The notes: generated by a model not told the origin, from the letters alone. Shown: positions 35,357 to 45,285, counted from the stretch's first letter. The stretch is DNA of 64,000 nt from Pyramidobacter sp. C12-8 (GCF_002007215.1 NZ_MUHX01000002.1:80845-144844), one strand, 5' to 3'. Made by a program: numbers and translations.

Positions 35357-35956
35357 ATGATTCAAATCGATGCCAGAGGCAAAGCCTGCCCCGAACCCGT
35401 GATCATGACCAAGAACGCCGTCGCCGACAATCCTGACGCCGTCGCCGTGCGCGTGGACAACGTCCCGGCCACGCAGAACGTCTCGCGCTTCTTCGAAAGC
35501 AGGGGCTACAAAGCCGTTGTCAGCGGAGAAGGCACAGATTTCACCGTGACCGGCACCCGCGACGGTTCGCTGCCGGCCCCCGCAGCCTGCGGCGGCAATC
35601 TCGTGCCGTCGGCCAAGCTGAAGAACGCCGTTTTCATCGCTCACAGCAGGATCGGCGGCGACGATCCGGAGCTTGGCGAAGTGCTGATGAAAGCCTTCCT
35701 CGGCACGCTGGTGCAGTACGACGAAAACGAACGCCCGTCAGTCATCGCCCTGATGAACGAGGGCGTCACGCTTGCGGAGCGGGGCACGTCCAGCGCCGAA
35801 ACGCTTCGCGATTATGTGGCGCGGGGCGGCACGGTGCTTGTCTGCGGGACCTGCCTGAAGCACTTCGGCCTGATGGAAAAAGTCGGAGTCGGGATCGTCT
35901 CCAACATGTTCGAGATCGTTTCCACTTTGCTTGCCTGCAATACTCTTTCTCTATAA
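35357..35956 (+). CDS. yedF: Selenium metabolism protein YedF
   Basis: A 199-residue protein with an N-terminal TusA-like domain (MIQIDARGKACPEPVIMTK, conserved Cys11-Pro12) and a C-terminal DsrE-like domain that includes VLVCGTCLKHFGL. Fused proteins of this kind are called YedF and accompany selD or selA in selenium-using bacteria; a role in selenium or persulfide transfer is proposed for the family. ATG at 35357 has GGAGG eight bases upstream. It is divergent from selA-selB, supporting selenium use by this organism. Confidence 0.9.
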   Translation: MIQIDARGKACPEPVIMTKNAVADNPDAVAVRVDNVPATQNVSRFFESRGYKAVVSGEGTDFTVTGTRDGSLPAPAACGGNLVPSAKLKNAVFIAHSRIGGDDPELGEVLMKAFLGTLVQYDENERPSVIALMNEGVTLAERGTSSAETLRDYVARGGTVLVCGTCLKHFGLMEKVGVGIVSNMFEIVSTLLACNTLSL

Positions 35957-35969
35957 ATTCCCAACTGCA

Positions 35970-36021
35970 AATCTAAAAATGATGGAAGCTCTTCTGAGAA
36001 TGAGGAGCTTCCATATTTTTT
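35970..36021. terminator. Bidirectional terminator between yedF and murB
   Basis: Stem ATGGAAGCTC (35982-35991) with GAGCTTCCAT (36005-36014). T-runs follow on both strands, serving the convergent yedF (plus) and murB (minus). Confidence 0.85.
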
Positions 36022-36023
36022 AT

Positions 36024-36974
36024 CTACAGGAAAGCGTCAAGACGCCCGCATCGGCCGTCCGGAGCCGCATAACAGACCTCGCAGTGCAGCAGAAATCCCG
36101 TTCGCTCCAGGACTTTCCGCCGGACGTGTCTGATCAGCGCGAAAACATCCGCCGAGGACGCCCGTCCGCGGTTGACGATAAAGTTGGCATGGCGCACGCT
36201 GAGCTCCGCGTCGCCGATACGAGCGCCTTTCAGCCCCGTCTGCTCGATCACCATGCCCGGCGGCCCGTACGCTTCGTAAAGCCGGGGCTCGTTGCTGAAC
36301 ACCGAACCGCAGTTGGGCAGGTCCAATGGGAACTTTTCCCGGCGTTCCCTCAGAATGTCCAGCATCTTTCGGCGCACTTCACCGGGCGTGCTTTGTTGAA
36401 GTTCCAATTCCACGCCGAGAACGATGCTCTTCTTTTCCTGAAAGACCGAATGACGGTAGGAGAAATCACACTCCGCAGCAGAGACGGCGGCGATATTCCC
36501 CTGCCCGTCCAAAATGTCCACGCGGACCACGGCGTCTCCGATGCTCTGCCTCAGGCTGCCGCCGTTCATATAAAGCAGTCCGCCGAGATTGCCAGGGATG
36601 CCCACGATATGTTCGAGTCCCGTCAGGCCACGCCCGGCGCATGCCCGCGCCAGCATCGGCGCCCAGATCCCGGCTTCCGCCCTGACCCTCGAGCCGGAAA
36701 AGCGGCAACGGCTCATCCTGCTGCCCAACTTTATGATGACGCCGCGGTAACCGGCGTCGTCGAAAAGCATGTTGGAACCGTGACCGATGACAAGAAACGG
36801 AACGTTTGCTTCTCTGGCGATGCGCTGCGCCGCCGCAGCCTCCTCCGCGCTGCGCGGTTCGATCACATAATCCGCGGGGCCGCCGATCTTCCAGTGGCAC
36901 AGGTTCCGCAGCGGCACTCCGTTTCTCCAGATCAATCCCGAGTCAGTCAGGGTTTCGGCGAGTGTGTTGGCCAT
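36024..36974 (-). CDS. murB: UDP-N-acetylenolpyruvoylglucosamine reductase MurB
   Basis: An FAD/NADPH enzyme completing UDP-MurNAc synthesis. 316 residues with the FAD-binding VIGHGSNMLFDDAGYRGVII, GLEHIVGIPGNLGGLLYMNGG and the proton-donor Ser region NCGSVFSNEP. Length and the short C-terminal region fit the type II MurB found in Gram-positives and many anaerobes. ATG at 36974 has a GAGG site. It overlaps the end of the upstream radical SAM gene by 32 bases, an unusually long overlap. Confidence 0.95.
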   Translation of the reverse strand: MANTLAETLTDSGLIWRNGVPLRNLCHWKIGGPADYVIEPRSAEEAAAAQRIAREANVPFLVIGHGSNMLFDDAGYRGVIIKLGSRMSRCRFSGSRVRAEAGIWAPMLARACAGRGLTGLEHIVGIPGNLGGLLYMNGGSLRQSIGDAVVRVDILDGQGNIAAVSAAECDFSYRHSVFQEKKSIVLGVELELQQSTPGEVRRKMLDILRERREKFPLDLPNCGSVFSNEPRLYEAYGPPGMVIEQTGLKGARIGDAELSVRHANFIVNRGRASSADVFALIRHVRRKVLERTGFLLHCEVCYAAPDGRCGRLDAFL

Positions 36975-38844
36975 ATTTCCTCTTTTCTCCTCCCGAAGCG
37001 AATGACGTGCTTAATTTTTTTCGTTTCACAGAAAATTCCTGCCGGTTCCTTTTCGGCGGGCGGATCAGGCAGCGCTCGTCCCAGCCGATCAGGTCGTCGC
37101 GGCCGGCTTTGTGCAGAGCTTCCGCCACAAGGTCGCGATTTTCGGGCTTTCGATACTGAAGCAGCGCGCGCTGCAGGGCTTTTTCGTGGCCGCCGCGGGG
37201 AACGTACAGCTTTTCGCCCGTCGTCGGGTCGAGCCCCGTATAGAACATGCAGGTCGAGAGGCTGCCCGGCGTCGGGATAAAATCCTGCACCTGCTCCGGC
37301 GTAAAATGCTGGTCGCGCAGGAACTCCGCCAGTTCGACCGCGTCCTTCAGCGTACATCCCGGGTGGCTGGAAATCAGATACGGCAAGACGTACTGTTCTT
37401 TTCCCGCGCGCCGCGTCGCCTCTTCGAAGAGCTTTTTAAAGCGCACGTACTCTTCGATGGGCGGCTTGCCCATCAAACGCAGCACGCGCAGGCTGGCATG
37501 CTCCGGCGCCACGCGCAGCTGCCCGGAGACGTGATGGCGGCACAGCGCCTCGATAAACTTTTTCCCCTCGGGATCGGCGAGGATATAATCATACCGCAGT
37601 CCCGAACGGAGAAAAACTTTTTTCACGCCGGGAACGGCTCTCAGTTTTTCGAGCAGCCGGATGAATTCGCGATGAGTCGCGTGCAGATGCGGGCACGGCT
37701 TCGGCGAAAGGCACTGCCGGTGGCGGCAGCAGCCGCGGCGCAGCTGAGCCTCGCAGGCGGGCGCGCGGAAGTTCCCCGTCGGGCCGCCGACGTCGTGAAT
37801 GTAGCCTTTGAATTTCGGGTGGCGCGTCATCTCGCGGGCTTCCCGCAGGATCGAAGCTTCGCTCCGCGCCTGAACGATGCGCCCCTGGTGGGCGTGGATC
37901 GCGCAGAAAGCGCAGCTGCCGAAGCATCCGCGCGTGCTGTTGATGCTGAAGCGCACCTCTTCAATGGCGGGGATGCCGCCGCGGGCGTCGTACATGGGAT
38001 GGGCTTCGCGGGTAAACGGCAGCTCGTTGACCAGATCGAACTCTGCCGTCGTCAGCGGGCGCATGGGCTTGTTCTGCACCATGTAGCGGTCGCCGACTTT
38101 TTGCGCCACCGCCGTGCCGCAGATGGGATCCTGCTCCAGGCTTTGCAGGCGGAACGCTTCGGCATAAGCCGTCTTGTCGGCCGCGACCGCCTCGTAGGAC
38201 GGGATTTCCACGCAGCCCTCCGGTTTGGACCTTTTCATCACGCAGGTGCCCGGCACCGAGTCGATTTCACGCGCCGGCACGCCCGCCTCGAGCCGGGCGG
38301 CGATTTCTTTCAGCTGAAGTTCGCCCATACCGTAAATCAGAAGATCCGCTTTGCAGTCGGCAAGCATCGGCCGACGCACCTTGTCCGACCAGTAGTCGTA
38401 ATGGCTGAAACGGCGCATGCTGGCCTCGATGCCGCCGACGATCAACGGCTTCGTCCCCCAGATCTCGCGGACGCGGTTGCAGTAGACGATCGTGGCCCGG
38501 TCGGGCCGATGTCCGGCTTCGCCGTTGGGCGAATAGGCGTCGCGCCCCCGCTTGTTGCGCGAGGCGGTCAGCTTGTTCAGCATGGAATCGAGGTTGCCCG
38601 CCGAGACGAAGACGGCCAGCCGCGGCTCCCCCATCGCTTCGAAATCGCGGCGGCTGCGCCAGTCGGGCTGGGCGATCACGCCGATGCGATAGCCCAGGTA
38701 CTCCATCCAGCGGGCGATCAGTCCGTTGGCAAACGTCGGGTGGTCCACGTAAGCGTCGCCGGTGACAAACAAGAAGTCCAATTGTTCCCAGCCGCGGCGC
38801 TCCATGTCGTGCCGGCAGACCGGCAAAAAATCGTTCATTCCCAT
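36943..38844 (-). CDS. YgiQ-family radical SAM protein
   Basis: About 633 residues. The N-terminal domain (LDFLFVTGDAYVDHPTFANGLIARWMEYLGYRIG) is the B12-binding-like region of the YgiQ family. A radical SAM core starts around residue 305 with CFGSCAFC, giving the cluster-binding CxxxCxxC. The C-terminal region holds VPRGGHEKALQRALLQY and a basic tail. The biochemical role of YgiQ is unknown. ATG at 38844 is used; ATG two codons later is equally possible, and neither has a strong site. It is the second gene after hemW, with seven bases between them. Confidence 0.88.
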   Translation of the reverse strand: MGMNDFLPVCRHDMERRGWEQLDFLFVTGDAYVDHPTFANGLIARWMEYLGYRIGVIAQPDWRSRRDFEAMGEPRLAVFVSAGNLDSMLNKLTASRNKRGRDAYSPNGEAGHRPDRATIVYCNRVREIWGTKPLIVGGIEASMRRFSHYDYWSDKVRRPMLADCKADLLIYGMGELQLKEIAARLEAGVPAREIDSVPGTCVMKRSKPEGCVEIPSYEAVAADKTAYAEAFRLQSLEQDPICGTAVAQKVGDRYMVQNKPMRPLTTAEFDLVNELPFTREAHPMYDARGGIPAIEEVRFSINSTRGCFGSCAFCAIHAHQGRIVQARSEASILREAREMTRHPKFKGYIHDVGGPTGNFRAPACEAQLRRGCCRHRQCLSPKPCPHLHATHREFIRLLEKLRAVPGVKKVFLRSGLRYDYILADPEGKKFIEALCRHHVSGQLRVAPEHASLRVLRLMGKPPIEEYVRFKKLFEEATRRAGKEQYVLPYLISSHPGCTLKDAVELAEFLRDQHFTPEQVQDFIPTPGSLSTCMFYTGLDPTTGEKLYVPRGGHEKALQRALLQYRKPENRDLVAEALHKAGRDDLIGWDERCLIRPPKRNRQEFSVKRKKLSTSFASGGEKRKYGQHTRRNPD

Positions 38845-38851
38845 GGTCTCT

Positions 38852-39991
38852 TTACCGTTCCAAATCCATCAGTTCCGCCCAGATCGAATTGCCGACGCGC
38901 ATTCCCCGCGGCGAAACAGCCACTCGGCCTTCGCCCCATAAAAAATCCGGCTCCGGCAAGGAATGCAGGCGCTCCGTTATCGCGTCGAGCCACCTTTTGC
39001 CATAGCGCGCGGCAAACTCCTCGAAATGGATGCCTTCGCTCGTGCGCAGCGCCAGTACCGCCGCCTCCGAGGCCTCTTCGGCGCCGGACAGTTCCTCGCG
39101 AAATTCCACGGGGCTTTGGCCGTCCTCGATCCGCTCCGCCCAGAGCTCCAAGCTGCGGCAGTTGGCGAAGCGGACGCCGTCCAGGAAGCCCCAGGCGGCG
39201 GGCCCGGCGGCATATACGTCGCTGCGCTTCCAATAGGCTTGATTGTGCCGGCTTTCAAATCCCGGGACCGCAAAACTGGCGATCTCGTATTGTTTCAATC
39301 CTTGGCGCGGCAGATAATACTGCGCCCAACGGTACATCGGATAACCGTCGGGAAGCGCCGACGGCCGACGGCGCCCCCAGAAACTGCCGTCTTCGATCAT
39401 GAGCTGGTAGACGGACAGGTGCGTCACGCCTTCGGCGACGAGTTTCGACATGTTTTCGTGCCAGCGCCTCAGCGTCTGGCGCGGCAGGCCGAAGATCAGA
39501 TCGGCGCTGACGCGAAAACCTTTTTTCATGCAGAGTTCGAGAATCCTCAGCGCCTGCGCGCTGTCGTGCGGTCGGGCCAGCATCTTCAGTTCCCGATCGT
39601 CGAGGGACTGCACGCCCACGCTGACGCGAGTGACGCCAAAATCTTTCCAGAGCGCCAGTTTTTCCTCGTCGACGCTCTCGGGATTGGCTTCGACCGTGAA
39701 CTCGCAGGCGGGCTCCCGCGGCATCGTGCCCAGCGCACCGAGCAGTCCGCGCCAAAGAGACGACGGCAGATACGACGGCGTGCCGCCGCCGACGTAGACC
39801 GTTGAAAAACGTTCTCCTTCCGACACCCCGCGACGTATCGTTCCCAGTTCCGCGGCGACGCACGCCAGCCACCGTTCCATCTGCCCGCTTCGCGGCGCAA
39901 AGCTGTAAAACGCGCAGTACGGGCACTTGGAACGGCAGAAAGGCACGTGGACGTAAAGCGAAAGGCGGCGTTTATCTGCCATCCTCTTCAT
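38852..39991 (-). CDS. hemW: Radical SAM heme chaperone HemW
   Basis: 379 residues resembling oxygen-independent coproporphyrinogen oxidase but of the HemW branch, which binds and delivers heme rather than making it. The cluster motif is C19-RSK-C23-PY-C26 in [17 protein letters not shown], followed by [12 protein letters not shown]. The C-terminal HemN-C domain is present. The start is either ATG 39991 or ATG 39982; both overlap lepA (20 or 11 bases) and neither has a strong site, so coupling to lepA is likely. lepA-hemW is a common bacterial neighbour pair. Confidence 0.9.
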   Translation of the reverse strand: MKRMADKRRLSLYVHVPFCRSKCPYCAFYSFAPRSGQMERWLACVAAELGTIRRGVSEGERFSTVYVGGGTPSYLPSSLWRGLLGALGTMPREPACEFTVEANPESVDEEKLALWKDFGVTRVSVGVQSLDDRELKMLARPHDSAQALRILELCMKKGFRVSADLIFGLPRQTLRRWHENMSKLVAEGVTHLSVYQLMIEDGSFWGRRRPSALPDGYPMYRWAQYYLPRQGLKQYEIASFAVPGFESRHNQAYWKRSDVYAAGPAAWGFLDGVRFANCRSLELWAERIEDGQSPVEFREELSGAEEASEAAVLALRTSEGIHFEEFAARYGKRWLDAITERLHSLPEPDFLWGEGRVAVSPRGMRVGNSIWAELMDLER

Positions 39992-41792
39992 CGTTCACGT
40001 CGAGGAACGAAAGGAACGCTTCCGGCGGGATGGAAACTTTGCCGATCTGCTTCAGGCGTTCCTTGCCCTTCTTCTGCTTTTCGAGCAGCTTGTTCTTGCG
40101 CGAGATGTCGCCGCCGTAGCACTTGGCGAGCACATCCTTGCGCAGCGCGCGCACGTTGGTGCGCACGATCACCTTTTTGCCGATCGAAGCCTGGATCGGC
40201 ACCTCGAACAGCTGGTTGGGGATCAGCGTTTTCAGCTTCATGGCCGAAGCGTGGCCGCGGTGATAGGCGTCGTCGACGTGGCAGATGAACGAGAACGCGT
40301 CGATCGGCTCCTGATTGATGAGCATGTCCACCTTGACCAGATTCGAGGCCCGGAAGCCGATGTGCTCGTAATCGAGAGACGCATAGCCGCGCGTCAGCGA
40401 CTGCAGCTTGTCGTAGAATTCCACGATGAACTCGGCCAGCGGCAGATCGTAGACCAGCCGCGCCCGCTCGGGCGTGATGTAGTCGAGGTTGATATAGACG
40501 CCGCGTTTGTCCTGGCAGAGCTGCATGACCTTGCCCACGTAGTCCTTGGGCGTGTAGACCGTCAGGCGGATCATCGGCTCCAGGACTTCCTGGATCTCTC
40601 CTTCCGGAGGAAAATCGCTGGGACGGTGCGCTTCGACGACTTCGCCGTCTTTTTTGACGACGCGGTACACCACGTTGGGCGCCGTGGCGACGAGACGGAC
40701 GTCGAACTCGCGTTCGAGCCGCTCGCGCGAGATGTCCATATGCAGCAGCCCCAAAAAGCCGCAGCGGAATCCGAAGCCGAGAGCCGTCGAAGTCTCGGGA
40801 TCGTAAGTCAGCGAGGCGTCGTTCAGCTTCAGTTTCTCCAAAGCGTCGCGCAGCTGCGGGAAGTCGTCGCGCTCGACCGGATAAAAGCCGCAATAGACCA
40901 CCGATTTCACCGCCTGGTAACCGGGCAGCGCCTTTTCCGCCGGCCGGGCGACGCTCGTCACGGTATCGCCGACGCGCGCTTCGTCAAGCGTCTTGATGCT
41001 CGCCGTAAAGTATCCGACTTCCCCCACCCCGAGCGCGTCGACCGGCGTCCAGCCCGGTGAAAAGACGCCCACCTCTTCGACCGCATAGGAAGCCCCCGTC
41101 GCCATCATCTTCACCGTGTCGCCGGGGCGCATGGCGCCGTTCATGATGCGGACGTAGCAGACGATGCCCCGGTAGTTGTCGTAAACGGCGTCGAAGATCA
41201 GCGCCTGCAGCGGGGCGCCCTCGCTCCCCCGCGGCGCGGGAACGCGAGCGACGACCTGCTCCAAAATGTCCCGGATGCCGGTGCCTTCCTTGGCGCTGCA
41301 GCACACGGCCTCCGAAGCGTCGATGCCGATCACGTCCTCGATCTCGCGGCGGATTTCCTCCGGGCGCGCCGAGGGCAGATCGATTTTGTTCAGAACCGGG
41401 AGCACCGTCAGATCGTGATCGACCGCCTTGTAAGCGTTCGCCAGCGTCTGCGCCTGCACCCCCTGCGTGGAATCCACGACGAGCAGCGCGCCCTCGCAGG
41501 CCGCCAGAGAGCGCGACACTTCGTAGCCGAAATCGACGTGCCCCGGCGTGTCGATCAGGTTCAGCACGTACGCCTGCCCGTCGGCGGCACGATACTCCAT
41601 GCGCACGGGGACGGATTTGATGGTGATGCCCCGCTCCCGTTCGATCGCCATGTTGTCGAGGATCTGCTCCTTCATGTTTCTTTTGGCGATCGTTCCCGTC
41701 GATTCCAGCAGCCGGTCGGCAATCGTAGACTTGCCGTGGTCGATATGAGCGATAATTGAAAAGTTGCGTATTTTTCGAGGATCGGCTGTCAC
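39972..41792 (-). CDS. lepA: Elongation factor 4 LepA
   Basis: A ribosome-associated GTPase of 606 residues with [16 protein letters not shown] (G1), [12 protein letters not shown] (G3) and NKIDLPSA (G4), EF-G-like domains and the LepA-specific C-terminal domain ([39 protein letters not shown]). GTG at 41792 is chosen: AAGGA lies eight bases before it and the protein then starts at [18 protein letters not shown] 22-codon upstream extension lacks a ribosome site. The minus-strand promoter at 41850-41877 probably drives lepA-hemW-ygiQ-murB. Confidence 0.96.
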   Translation of the reverse strand: MTADPRKIRNFSIIAHIDHGKSTIADRLLESTGTIAKRNMKEQILDNMAIERERGITIKSVPVRMEYRAADGQAYVLNLIDTPGHVDFGYEVSRSLAACEGALLVVDSTQGVQAQTLANAYKAVDHDLTVLPVLNKIDLPSARPEEIRREIEDVIGIDASEAVCCSAKEGTGIRDILEQVVARVPAPRGSEGAPLQALIFDAVYDNYRGIVCYVRIMNGAMRPGDTVKMMATGASYAVEEVGVFSPGWTPVDALGVGEVGYFTASIKTLDEARVGDTVTSVARPAEKALPGYQAVKSVVYCGFYPVERDDFPQLRDALEKLKLNDASLTYDPETSTALGFGFRCGFLGLLHMDISRERLEREFDVRLVATAPNVVYRVVKKDGEVVEAHRPSDFPPEGEIQEVLEPMIRLTVYTPKDYVGKVMQLCQDKRGVYINLDYITPERARLVYDLPLAEFIVEFYDKLQSLTRGYASLDYEHIGFRASNLVKVDMLINQEPIDAFSFICHVDDAYHRGHASAMKLKTLIPNQLFEVPIQASIGKKVIVRTNVRALRKDVLAKCYGGDISRKNKLLEKQKKGKERLKQIGKVSIPPEAFLSFLDVNDEEDGR

Positions 41793-41849
41793 AAAAATCG
41801 TCCTTCCTTCGTGCGTGATACAAAAATTGCGATTTCTGATCTGCAAGCT

Positions 41850-41877
41850 AGTATACACGATTTTCCGGCCGGCACAA
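41850..41877 (-). promoter_or_regulatory. Promoter of lepA operon
   Basis: On the minus strand TTGTGC (41877-41872), a 16-base spacer and TATACT (41855-41850) lie about 60 bases before the lepA start. Confidence 0.55.
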
Positions 41878-41896
41878 AGTCTTTTTGATTCGACGC

Positions 41897-41943
41897 TTTC
41901 GAGTGCCGATCCATCTCGAAAAAGTTAAAAACTTTCGCGAAAG
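41897..41943. promoter_or_regulatory. CGAA/TTCG palindrome cluster upstream of pur operon
   Basis: TTTCGAG (41897) and CTCGAAA (41915) form an inverted repeat with an 11-base spacer, followed by the perfect 12-base palindrome CTTTCGCGAAAG (41932-41943). The CGAA core resembles half-sites of Bacillus-type PurR, but these lie 125-170 bases before the predicted transcript start. Confidence 0.4.
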
Positions 41944-42018
41944 AGCCCTTTCTCTGTTATTATTTGTGGAAGAGGTTTCAAGGCTCGCGCAACGACTCGT
42001 TTTATCGTTATGAACGGC

Positions 42019-42053
42019 CTCGAACAAAAAACGGGGTCTCTTTCGGCAAAAAT
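42019..42053. promoter_or_regulatory. Candidate PurR boxes (inverted pair)
   Basis: CTCGAACAAAAA (42019-42030) and, inverted, TTTCGGCAAAAAT (42041-42053) resemble the PurBox consensus AWWWCCGAACWWT of Bacillus PurR. The CGAA and TTCG cores are 17 bases apart, directly upstream of the -35 box of purS. A PurR gene is present in the window. Binding is inferred, not shown. Confidence 0.5.
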
Positions 42054-42068
42054 CATGCGCTCTATTTA

Positions 42069-42097
42069 TTGACTTTTATTTCATGATGAAGAATAAT
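42069..42097 (+). promoter_or_regulatory. Promoter of purSQLMNHDE
   Basis: TTGACT (42069-42074), a 17-base spacer and AATAAT (42092-42097); each hexamer matches consensus at five of six positions. The predicted start near 42104 leaves a leader of about 88 bases. Confidence 0.65.
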
Positions 42098-42191
42098 GTC
42101 AGTGCGATTTTGCGTTCAGGTCCGTGGATATTTTTTGAACCTGAAGGAGAAAATTATTTGGAATGCAATTTCCAGAAAGAGGTATGAACTG

Positions 42192-42449
42192 ATGACTTAC
42201 GGAATCCGTCTGCTTGTTTTTCTCAAGGAAGGCGTGCTCGACACTCAGGGCAAAACGGTCGCGGCGTCTCTCAAGGGCATGGGATACGGCTGCCTGAAAA
42301 ATCTGCGCGTCGGCAAGTACATCCATCTCGACGTCGACGCCGCCTCCGAGGCCGAAGCCGTCGCGCAGGTTGAGAAGATGTGCGACGATCTGCTTGTCAA
42401 CGATATTATCGAAGAGTTCACGATCGAACCAGAGGCGGCCCGCGCATGA
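42192..42449 (+). CDS. purS: Phosphoribosylformylglycinamidine synthase subunit PurS
   Basis: The small structural subunit of the three-part FGAM synthase (PurS-PurQ-PurL), 85 residues. TYGIRLLVFLKEGVLDTQGKTVAASLKGMGY is the conserved PurS start. ATG at 42192 follows AGAGG by nine bases. The stop overlaps the purQ ATG as ATGA. First gene of the purine operon. Confidence 0.95.
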   Translation: MTYGIRLLVFLKEGVLDTQGKTVAASLKGMGYGCLKNLRVGKYIHLDVDAASEAEAVAQVEKMCDDLLVNDIIEEFTIEPEAARA

Positions 42450-43153
42450 AGACTGCCGTTGTCGTTTTCCCCGGCAGCAACTGCGACCAGGACGCCGTAA
42501 AAGCGGCGGCCTCGGTCGCCGGCGCGACGGCCGTCACGGTCTGGCACAAGGAGACGTCTCTGCCGGACCGCACCGACCTGGTCATCCTCCCCGGAGGCTT
42601 CTCGTACGGCGACTATCTGCGCTGCGGCGCCATGGCCGCGAACTCGGCGATCATGAATGCGGTCAAGGGACACGCCGCCAAAGGCGGGCTTGTTCTCGGC
42701 ATCTGCAACGGCTTTCAGGTGCTGACGGAAAGCCGTCTGCTCCCCGGCGCGCTTTTGGCCAACGACTGCATGCATTTCGTCTGCAAGCCCATAACTGTCC
42801 GCGTCGAGCGCGACGATCTGCCCTTCACGCTTCGATACAAGAAAAACGAGGTCCTCACGATCCCGATCGCCCACAACGAGGGACGCTATTACATCGACGC
42901 CGAAGGCCTGAAACGCCTGGAAGGCGAAGGACGGGTCGCCTTCCGCTACTGCGACGCGCGGGGCAATATCACCCCGGAAAGCAATCCCAACGGCGCGCTG
43001 AACAACATCGCCGGCATCGTCAACGATCGCGGCAACGTGCTGGGGCTGATGCCGCATCCCGAACGCTACAGCGATCCGCTGCTGGGCGGAAACGACGGCG
43101 CCGGATTCTGGACTTCCGTAAAAAGCTGGCTTGAAGGAGGCCTTCGCCGATGA
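42446..43153 (+). CDS. purQ: Phosphoribosylformylglycinamidine synthase subunit PurQ (glutaminase)
   Basis: A class I glutamine amidotransferase supplying ammonia to PurL, 235 residues. It has [12 protein letters not shown] at the start, the nucleophile Cys in [10 protein letters not shown] and the His-Glu pair in MPHPERY. ATG at 42446 overlaps purS by four bases; its stop overlaps the purL ATG by four. The stoichiometry is likely coordinated through this coupling. Confidence 0.97.
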   Translation: MKTAVVVFPGSNCDQDAVKAAASVAGATAVTVWHKETSLPDRTDLVILPGGFSYGDYLRCGAMAANSAIMNAVKGHAAKGGLVLGICNGFQVLTESRLLPGALLANDCMHFVCKPITVRVERDDLPFTLRYKKNEVLTIPIAHNEGRYYIDAEGLKRLEGEGRVAFRYCDARGNITPESNPNGALNNIAGIVNDRGNVLGLMPHPERYSDPLLGGNDGAGFWTSVKSWLEGGLRR

Positions 43154-45273
43154 ATTACAAAGAAGCAGGACTCCGCGAGTCCGAATATCTTTCTTTAAAG
43201 AAAACGCTGGGGCGCGAGCCCAACGAACTCGAACTGCGCATCATGGGCGTGATGTGGTCGGAGCACTGCAGCTACAAATCCACGCGCCCGCTGCTCAAGA
43301 AACTGCCCAAGGAAGGGCGGTACGTCGTCCTCGGTCCGGGGGAAAACGCCGGCATCATCGACGGCGGCGCAGGAATCGGCATCGCCTTCAAGGTCGAGAG
43401 CCACAACCATCCCTCGGCGGTCGCACCCTATCAGGGCGCGGCAACCGGCGTGGGCGGCATCATCCGCGACATCATCGCTCTGGGCGCTCGGCCGGTCGCC
43501 TCGCTTGACGGATTGTTCTTCGGCTCCGAGCAGTCGCCGGTCCACGACGGCGTCGTCAAGGGCGTCGGCGGCTACGGCAACTGCATCGGCGTGCCCACCA
43601 TCGGCGGCAAGACCTGTTACGATCCCACCTACGAGGGCAATCCGCTCGTCAACGCCATGAACATCGGCACGGTCCGTCTCGACAAGATCGTCAGCTCACA
43701 GACGGCCAGACCCGGCCAGGCGGTCGTCATCCTCGGCTCCAAAACGGGACGCGACGGCATCGCCGGCGCGGCGTTCGCCTCCGCGGAACTGAAGGACAAC
43801 ACCAAGGAAAGCCGTCCGTCGATTCAGATCGGCGATCCGTTCGTCGAAAAGCTGCTCACCGAAGCGTGCCTGGAGATGCGCGACGCCGGATTGTTCGTGT
43901 CGATGCAGGACATGGGCGCGGCCGGGATCCTTTCTTCCTCGTCGGAAGTGGCCGCCAAGAGCGGCGTCGGCATGACGATCGACTTCGACAAGGTGCCGCT
44001 GCGGGCGGAAGGCATGGAGCCGTGGGAAATCGCCCTGTCGGAGTCCCAGGAGCGCATGCTGCTGATCGTCGAAGACGCGAAGATGCCCGAAATTTACGCG
44101 ATCGCCGAGAAGTGGGGGCTCGACGCCACGGAGATCGGCCGCACCGAAGAGGGCGACCATTACCGCATTTACTGGAAGGGCGCGCTGGCCGCCGACATTC
44201 CCGCGACGACGATCGGCAGCGACTGCCCCACCATCGACTGGCCGCAGCAGCGCCCCGATCTCGAAGCCCGTTGGAACGAGGATCTGAAATTCGACGCGCC
44301 CTGCCCGGGACAGGCCCTTGTCGATCTGTTGGGAGATTCCAATCTGCACTGCAAGGAAGACATTTACGTCCAGTACGACTCGATGGTGCAGACGAACACC
44401 GTCGTCGGCCCGGGATCGCCGGTCAGCGTCTTCCGCGTCGCCGACTCGGGACGGCTGTGCGCCGTCAGCATGGAAGCCGATCCCTGGGGCTGCGAGCTCG
44501 ATCCGGAGCGGGCGACCGCCAATCTGGTGGCCCGTTCCTGCCGCGCGCTGGCCGTCGCCGGCGCCGTTCCCGGCGGTTTGACCAACTGCCTCAACTTCCC
44601 GTCGCCGGAAAACCCGCAGCATTTCTGGGTGCTCTCGCACAGCGTCGAGGGCATGGCTTCCGCCTGCCGCGAGCTCGACTGTCCCGTCGTCTCCGGCAAC
44701 GTCAGCCTCTATAACGAAACGTCCGCCACGGCGATCCTGCCGACGCCGCTGCTCGGCGTGGTCGGCATCGTCGAAGCGCCGGCGGTGATGAAATGCGGCC
44801 AGTGGAGGGAAGGCGACGTGCTCTTCCTGGCCGGCTGGAACGAAGGCACTTTGGCGGCGAGCGTCTATCAACGCCATTACGCGCGCGACTTCGCCGGCCG
44901 TCCCGTTCCCTTCGTGCCCGAGCGCGAGCGGGCCTTCAACGCCGCGGCGCTGGCCACGGCGAAAGCCCAGGCGGCAGACAGCGCCCGCCCGATCATCGGC
45001 GGCGGACTGCTCGTCGTCGTCGCCAAAGAGGCGATCGAGAGCGGCGTCGGCGTTGATCTGAAAGAGAAGGATTACAGCGCCGCCGATCTTTTCGGAGAAG
45101 GAGCGACCGCGGCGATCTACGCCGTGCCGACCGCGAAGGTCGAAGAATTCCGCCGCTGCTGGAAGGACGTGCCTCTCGAGGAGATCGGCGTTGTCGGCGG
45201 TCCATGCCTCGCCGTCGGCGGGAAATGCCTTCGCAGCGTCGAGGAGCTGAACAAGGCGTTCAGAAATCTTTAA
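43150..45273 (+). CDS. purL: Phosphoribosylformylglycinamidine synthase subunit PurL
   Basis: The ATP-dependent synthase subunit of small PurL type, 707 residues. It has VMWSEHCSYKSTRPLLKKLP, VESHNHPSAVAPYQGAATGVGGIIRDI and SMQDMGAAGILSSSSE, all PurM-like fold signatures. ATG at 43150 overlaps the purQ stop. A 149-base spacer with a strong secondary structure follows, unlike the overlaps elsewhere in this operon. Confidence 0.97.
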   Translation: MNYKEAGLRESEYLSLKKTLGREPNELELRIMGVMWSEHCSYKSTRPLLKKLPKEGRYVVLGPGENAGIIDGGAGIGIAFKVESHNHPSAVAPYQGAATGVGGIIRDIIALGARPVASLDGLFFGSEQSPVHDGVVKGVGGYGNCIGVPTIGGKTCYDPTYEGNPLVNAMNIGTVRLDKIVSSQTARPGQAVVILGSKTGRDGIAGAAFASAELKDNTKESRPSIQIGDPFVEKLLTEACLEMRDAGLFVSMQDMGAAGILSSSSEVAAKSGVGMTIDFDKVPLRAEGMEPWEIALSESQERMLLIVEDAKMPEIYAIAEKWGLDATEIGRTEEGDHYRIYWKGALAADIPATTIGSDCPTIDWPQQRPDLEARWNEDLKFDAPCPGQALVDLLGDSNLHCKEDIYVQYDSMVQTNTVVGPGSPVSVFRVADSGRLCAVSMEADPWGCELDPERATANLVARSCRALAVAGAVPGGLTNCLNFPSPENPQHFWVLSHSVEGMASACRELDCPVVSGNVSLYNETSATAILPTPLLGVVGIVEAPAVMKCGQWREGDVLFLAGWNEGTLAASVYQRHYARDFAGRPVPFVPERERAFNAAALATAKAQAADSARPIIGGGLLVVVAKEAIESGVGVDLKEKDYSAADLFGEGATAAIYAVPTAKVEEFRRCWKDVPLEEIGVVGGPCLAVGGKCLRSVEELNKAFRNL

Positions 45274-45285
45274 AATTCAAGTGCA

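Larger units (their letters stand above)
41793..42191. other. 399-base divergent regulatory region between lepA and purS
   Basis: Non-coding. It holds the lepA promoter, a cluster of CGAA/TTCG palindromes, the PurBox-like pair, the purS promoter and an untranslated leader of about 88 bases. The leader can form a 7-bp stem TTCAGGT/ACCTGAA (42116-42145). The elements are listed separately. Confidence 0.7.
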
